A stretch of 8,529 nucleotides of DNA from Bacteriovoracaceae bacterium (GTDB taxonomy: Bacteria; Bdellovibrionota; Bacteriovoracia; Bacteriovoracales; Bacteriovoracaceae), in contig CANEVK010000104.1 in NCBI GenBank assembly GCA_947442115.1, positions 1-8,529 on the forward strand. The letters run 5' to 3'. This document shows positions 5,337 through 8,529 of the stretch, in pieces. A program made the position numbers and the translations under genes. Below the pieces are notes generated by a model. It had not been told where the DNA came from and did not search any database. It saw nothing but the letters and a program-made list of their open reading frames with translations. Position 1 is the first letter of the stretch. Each line of letters opens with the position of its first letter.

Positions 5337-5618
5337 ATGATTTATCGTCAGTCTTTAACCTTCATCTTAGGCATATTTTCGTCTTTTTTAGCTTTTGGCG
5401 GATTAGGGGAGTATGTTGGTCAGGTAGTTAAGGTTTGTCCCGATTCTAATTCTTTACTCATTAAAAAATCAGCTCTGGAGCTGGCCGAAAAGCTTCACTG
5501 TGAACACAAATTTACTGCAGATCTCTTAAAAAAATGTAGCAAGCTCAATTGTGAGGAACTTGTTGAAAACTATAACAAACATATGAAGAACCGTTCTGGT
5601 TCTGTGGTGGGTGAATGA
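5337..5618 (+). CDS. Small secreted four-cysteine protein, coupled to the porin gene
   Basis: The 93-residue precursor has a hydrophobic signal segment (about residues 7-20) with a likely cut after AFG near residue 21. The mature part, about 72 residues, is helical in character and holds Cys at 34, 55, 67 and 72. I do not recognise a family. That it is a real gene is supported by its signal peptide, its Cys content and its stop overlapping the start of the porin gene as ATGA (5615-5618). A weak TAGG precedes its ATG at 5-base spacing. Its promoter must lie in the 5' end of the divergent kinase gene, since only 11 bases separate the two annotated starts. A periplasmic or outer-membrane accessory of the porin is the best guess. 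Confidence 0.7.
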   Translation: MIYRQSLTFILGIFSSFLAFGGLGEYVGQVVKVCPDSNSLLIKKSALELAEKLHCEHKFTADLLKKCSKLNCEELVENYNKHMKNRSGSVVGE

Positions 5619-6883
5619 AAATTCTTGTTGGTTTGTTGGCCTTCTTAAATGCCTTACCTCTTCTTGCTCAAACAAGTCTTGAGGAGCGATTGTCCAAATT
5701 AGAAGAAAAAATGGAAGAAGCTGAAATTGAGCGATCCTTTCAACGACTGAAATTCTCAGGAACTTTTATCGGGCATGCTGAAGCTTTAAATACTCACTTC
5801 AAAGATCCCGCAAATGGTAGTGAAGAAACGAATCATGGGGTCTTAAGTGGTATGCATTTAGGCTTAAACTTTGACTATAAGATCAGCGATAAAATTGATT
5901 TTTTCTCTACGTTGGCCATGGGTAAAGTGCTTAATAATGATGGTCGAGATGGTCTCTCTCAGTCTTCTTATCGCTCCAACCAAGGCTCCTATGGTTATAC
6001 AGGCTCGGCTGCAAAATTTGATGTGGCCTACCTACGCTGGAAAATGCCTGATGAAAATCTAAGTTTTGCCTTTGGCCGGATGACCACTCGCGGAGGTCCA
6101 CCGCTGCATCAGCTTGATGGTCTTGATCGGGCGGGAACATATCCACGCTTTGGATATAATGCTATTTTTGATGGGTTGGCCGTCATCTATAATTTCAAAT
6201 CATTCTTACCAGAAAATCTGGAATTAAAATCACGCATATTTTATACGCCTTATTTCTTTTTGGACTCAAGTGATAGGACGGCGACAGCTGAGGACCCCGA
6301 TGGTGAAATTGACCGGCGCTCAGATCAGATTGCCGTCTTGAATGAGTTCAGCCTAAGTAATGACTGGCCGGCCAAAAAGATTAATCTTTATTCACTTCTT
6401 TGGTATTACGATCATTTCTATGATGAAGATTATCAAATTGGTGGTAACCAACGTATTGAATACTACCGCGCCACAAACCACACACTTTATTTAGGCTTTG
6501 AAAAAATTCTCAATAGTGGTTTTAATTTTTCTTGGAGCTACTTACTTGTTCATTCAAAGTCAGATGGTTCAAATCTAGAAAGAAGCGATTCATCTTTACT
6601 TAACTTGAACTATAAAACAGAAAAAGGAATTGTTTTAGGGGTAGAGAAGATTTTCACTGATAAAACTTTTTATCTTGATGAGTGGGCCTATCTTCAATTC
6701 AATGAATTCTACCAACGCTCAAATAATAATGGGCAACACTACTTCGTGGCTTTCCCCTTTGAGCATCAGCAAATCTTGAGATTAGGCTTGTATGATTATC
6801 AGGCCGGAAAAGCTCCGGCCAATCTTTATACTAAGACTGATAAGACTCAAAACTTTTATGTCATGTATCGAGTAGATTTTTAA
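5615..6883 (+). CDS. Outer-membrane porin, DUF3373-like
   Basis: The 422-residue product has a signal peptide cut after Ala18 (LLA|QT) and a short coiled coil at about 21-46 (SLEERLSKLEEKMEEAEIER), as in porins that contact the periplasm or form trimers. A beta-barrel follows, ending in Phe (VMYRVDF). The stretch FAFGRMTTRGGPPL (151-164) and AGTYPRFGYNAIFDGLAVIY (173-192) resembles the conserved part of DUF3373 proteins, putative porins of epsilon- and deltaproteobacteria. The family call is by pattern only, and substrate is unknown. Its ATG overlaps the preceding stop; a G-rich GGTGGGTGA runs up to it, so reinitiation is likely. The stop overlaps the stop of the convergent PLP-enzyme gene by 4 bases. 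Confidence 0.75.
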   Translation: MKILVGLLAFLNALPLLAQTSLEERLSKLEEKMEEAEIERSFQRLKFSGTFIGHAEALNTHFKDPANGSEETNHGVLSGMHLGLNFDYKISDKIDFFSTLAMGKVLNNDGRDGLSQSSYRSNQGSYGYTGSAAKFDVAYLRWKMPDENLSFAFGRMTTRGGPPLHQLDGLDRAGTYPRFGYNAIFDGLAVIYNFKSFLPENLELKSRIFYTPYFFLDSSDRTATAEDPDGEIDRRSDQIAVLNEFSLSNDWPAKKINLYSLLWYYDHFYDEDYQIGGNQRIEYYRATNHTLYLGFEKILNSGFNFSWSYLLVHSKSDGSNLERSDSSLLNLNYKTEKGIVLGVEKIFTDKTFYLDEWAYLQFNEFYQRSNNNGQHYFVAFPFEHQQILRLGLYDYQAGKAPANLYTKTDKTQNFYVMYRVDF

Positions 6884-8034
6884 TGGATCTGATTGAGAGC
6901 ATGCTCTAAATCAGTCTTAAGATCCTCTACATCTTCAATCCCCACAGAGAGTCGAATGAGGTTATCAAAAATTCCTAAAGACTCTCTGACTTCTTTAGGG
7001 ATTGAAGCATGAGTCATGATCGCAGGATGATCCACTAAACTTTCTACACCACCCAGGCTTTCAGCGAGAGCGAAGAGTTTAACGTTCTCTAAGAAACTGC
7101 GAGATTCCTTAATTCCACCTTTGATAAAAAAGGTGATCATGCCCCCAAAGCCTTTCATCTGTCTTTTTGCTAAGTCATGTTGTGGGTGAGACTTTAGTCC
7201 TGGGTAAACCACTTTTTCGACTTTCGGATGTTTTTCTAAATAGCTCGCGATTTCCATGGCATTTTTTTCATGGGCCTTCATTCTGACGGCGAGGGTTTTA
7301 AGACCTCTTAAAACCAGCCAACTATCAAAGGGAGATTGGCAGGGACCGATGGCATTTTGATAGAAAAAGAGTTTATCTCTTAAATCCTGAGAGTTCATCA
7401 TAATGGCGCCACCGACAACATCAGAGTGACCATTGATAAATTTAGTCATGGAGTGAAGAACCATATCCGCGCCATGGTGAAGCGGATTTTGAAAGAACGG
7501 GCTCATAAAGGTGTTATCGACCACAACCAGGGCATTGATCTTTTTTGCCATCTTTGAAATGGCTTCGATATCAGAAATTTTGAGAAGTGGATTCGTGGGA
7601 GTTTCTAGCCAAATGAGGGCCGGTTTAAATGCTGAAATCTCTGTCTCAAGATTTTTGAGATTGGTCGTGTCAGCAAACTTATACTGATGGATTTCCGGAA
7701 AAACTTTTGAGAATAAACGATAGGTCCCACCATAGACATCATCACCACAAAGAATTTTAGACCCTTTAGGCAGCATGTGCATGATCAGACTTGAAGCAGA
7801 TAATCCACTTGCCGTTACTAGACAATGATTGGCCCCTTCGATGGAGGCAAGGCATTCTTCTAGTCTTGAGCGAGTTGGATTGTGAGAGCGAGTATATTCA
7901 TAACCCTTGTGCTCTCCTGGAGAAGATTGCACGTAGGTTGAAGTTTGATAGATAGGAGGCATGATGGCCCCAGTAGTTGGATCAGGTTCGCCACCAACGT
8001 GAATAACTTTTGTTTCAAATTTCATTTCCTTCAT
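6880..8034 (-). CDS. Cys/Met-metabolism PLP enzyme (cystathionine gamma-synthase/lyase type)
   Basis: The 384-residue protein is a full-length member of the Cys/Met metabolism PLP family, cytosolic and usually tetrameric. Visible active-site features: YTR at 47-49 (phosphate contact from the neighbouring subunit), SGLSA at 76-80, Tyr101 in DDVYGGTYR (ring stacking), Asp173 in VVDNT (pyridine N), Lys198 in SMTKFINGHSD (Schiff base), Glu331 in SLGGVESL, and Arg361 in LIRLSVG (substrate carboxylate). Gamma-synthases and gamma-lyases both carry these, so metB-like synthesis of cystathionine and lyase release of cysteine cannot be separated here. The upstream gshA overlaps by ATGA, favouring cysteine supply. 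GGAG at 8043-8040, 5 bases from ATG 8034, fixes the start there rather than at the second Met. Confidence 0.9.
   Translation of the reverse strand: MKEMKFETKVIHVGGEPDPTTGAIMPPIYQTSTYVQSSPGEHKGYEYTRSHNPTRSRLEECLASIEGANHCLVTASGLSASSLIMHMLPKGSKILCGDDVYGGTYRLFSKVFPEIHQYKFADTTNLKNLETEISAFKPALIWLETPTNPLLKISDIEAISKMAKKINALVVVDNTFMSPFFQNPLHHGADMVLHSMTKFINGHSDVVGGAIMMNSQDLRDKLFFYQNAIGPCQSPFDSWLVLRGLKTLAVRMKAHEKNAMEIASYLEKHPKVEKVVYPGLKSHPQHDLAKRQMKGFGGMITFFIKGGIKESRSFLENVKLFALAESLGGVESLVDHPAIMTHASIPKEVRESLGIFDNLIRLSVGIEDVEDLKTDLEHALNQIH
6889..6914 (+). terminator. Hairpin just after the porin stop, possible terminator
   Basis: CTGATT (6889-6894) pairs with AATCAG (6909-6914); inside it, after one mismatch, AGAGC (6896-6900) pairs with GCTCT (6903-6907). 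This makes an 11-bp stem with a single mismatch, starting 6 bases after the porin stop and lying in the last codons of the convergent gene. The T run after it is poor (TCTTAAG), so it may be a weak or factor-aided terminator, or a 3' end stabiliser. Confidence 0.35.
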
Positions 8035-8529
8035 ATCGTCTCCATTAACTCTTTCATTTCATGAGCTGCGGCCAGGGTCGATAGCCTGGCAATCACTGAA
8101 TACACAGCTTCTTTAATTTTATGATCACAGTCTTGTTTAATATCTGATAGGCATAATTTTTGATAGATCATGCCCTGGGCATTGAGATTGGCCTGAGTGC
8201 CTTTAAGAGGATTGGCCCGCATAAAGCCCCCAGAGCTTTTTCCATTCACAAGGTAGATTGTCACTTCTGCAGGAGCATCATGGCACTTCAGCACAGTTTC
8301 GACACCTTCTTGAATCAGGATCGAAGTAAATTTAATTTTATTTTTTCCCACATCCATTTTATTTCGGACTTTTCGATTCATGTTGATGATTTCTTCACCA
8401 GAAGAAACGACGGAAATTCCCATCCCATATGTGCCTTGTGAAGCTTTCACAAACACAGAAGATTCTTTGGGAAGTTGAGCGAGTAACTGATCCACTTCGT
8501 GGGCCAGCTGATCAAGACCTTCCTTGGTA
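8031..8529 (-). CDS. gshA: Glutamate-cysteine ligase, GshA type (PF08886), C-terminal part; 5' end outside window
   Basis: The reading frame stays open to the window edge (upstream codons read TKEGLDQLAHE before VDQLLAQ), so this is the last 166 residues of a longer gene; the family is typically over 400. Apparent family features in order are FVKASQGTYGMGI (the ATP-grasp-like strand and glycine loop), NRKVRNKM, ILIQEGVET, YLVNGKSSGGFMR, NLNAQG and VIARLSTLAAAHEM. These match the GshA family of Acidithiobacillus-type glutamate-cysteine ligases, which join Glu and Cys to gamma-glutamylcysteine, the first step of glutathione synthesis in the cytosol. Its TGA overlaps the ATG of the PLP enzyme (8031-8034), so the two are an operon. 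The GTG at 8495 is an internal Val codon, not a start. Confidence 0.85.
   Translation of the reverse strand, partial: TKEGLDQLAHEVDQLLAQLPKESSVFVKASQGTYGMGISVVSSGEEIINMNRKVRNKMDVGKNKIKFTSILIQEGVETVLKCHDAPAEVTIYLVNGKSSGGFMRANPLKGTQANLNAQGMIYQKLCLSDIKQDCDHKIKEAVYSVIARLSTLAAAHEMKELMETI

Noticed and set aside
5931..6146. Minus-strand frame of 71 codons inside the porin, and the plus-strand frame at 5871-6062
   Set aside because: Both are contained in the porin and lack start signals; shadows of its codon use.
8160..8441. Plus-strand frame of 93 codons opposite gshA
   Set aside because: It is fully covered by the gshA motifs on the other strand.
8031..8495. Treating the GTG at 8495 as the true start of a short 154-residue protein
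   Set aside because: The frame continues upstream to the window edge with residues that fit the GshA family, so the gene is truncated by the window rather than short.

Overview
The window reads as a low-GC, gene-dense Gram-negative chromosome segment. Eleven complete or truncated protein genes are supported, plus one doubtful gene start at the left edge. Gaps between genes are short; the largest, 511-649, is 139 bases. Signal peptides, outer-membrane barrels ending in Phe, a lipobox protein and a pilin-like domain all indicate a double-membrane bacterium. The mix of small secreted Cys proteins, a Tsx-like channel, an ATP-grasp type GshA and a pilin-like headpiece resembles Bdellovibrionota (Bacteriovorax/Peredibacter-like) or a related deltaproteobacterial lineage. 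That placement is an inference from gene style, not from a marker gene. No tRNA, rRNA, CRISPR array, insertion sequence or prophage gene was seen.

Layout, left to right. (1) A lipoprotein (minus, 49-510) and a Tsx-like outer-membrane channel (plus, 650-1450) diverge from a shared 139-base region that contains a long inverted repeat. (2) The channel gene converges, with overlapping stop codons, on a coupled pair on the minus strand: a TauE/SafE (TSUP) permease (1809-2624) followed by a DUF1634 membrane protein (1447-1812). The permease start codon lies inside a 13-bp hairpin with a GNRA-type tetraloop. (3) Upstream of the pair, also minus, are a 65-residue cationic secreted Cys protein (2678-2875), a Cys-repeat protein with a pilin-like C-terminal domain (2961-3992) and a membrane histidine kinase (4057-5325). 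(4) Back to back with the kinase, only 11 bases away, is a plus-strand pair: a 93-residue secreted Cys protein (5337-5618) overlapping a DUF3373-like porin (5615-6883). (5) The porin converges, again with overlapping stops, on a minus-strand operon of a truncated gshA (8031-8529) and a trans-sulfuration PLP enzyme (6880-8034).

Functionally, the clearest unit is the gshA/trans-sulfuration pair: cysteine supply next to the first step of glutathione synthesis. The TSUP permease may handle sulfur oxyanions or organosulfur compounds, so a sulfur/thiol theme is possible, but nothing in the sequence proves it. The rest is mostly cell-envelope material (two barrels, one lipoprotein, three Cys-containing secreted proteins). 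The least conventional parts are the Hcp-like/pilin-like fusion, the two small Cys-containing secreted proteins, and the repeated placement of inverted repeats over translation starts. No multi-gene system that I would call a new defence or mobile system is visible.
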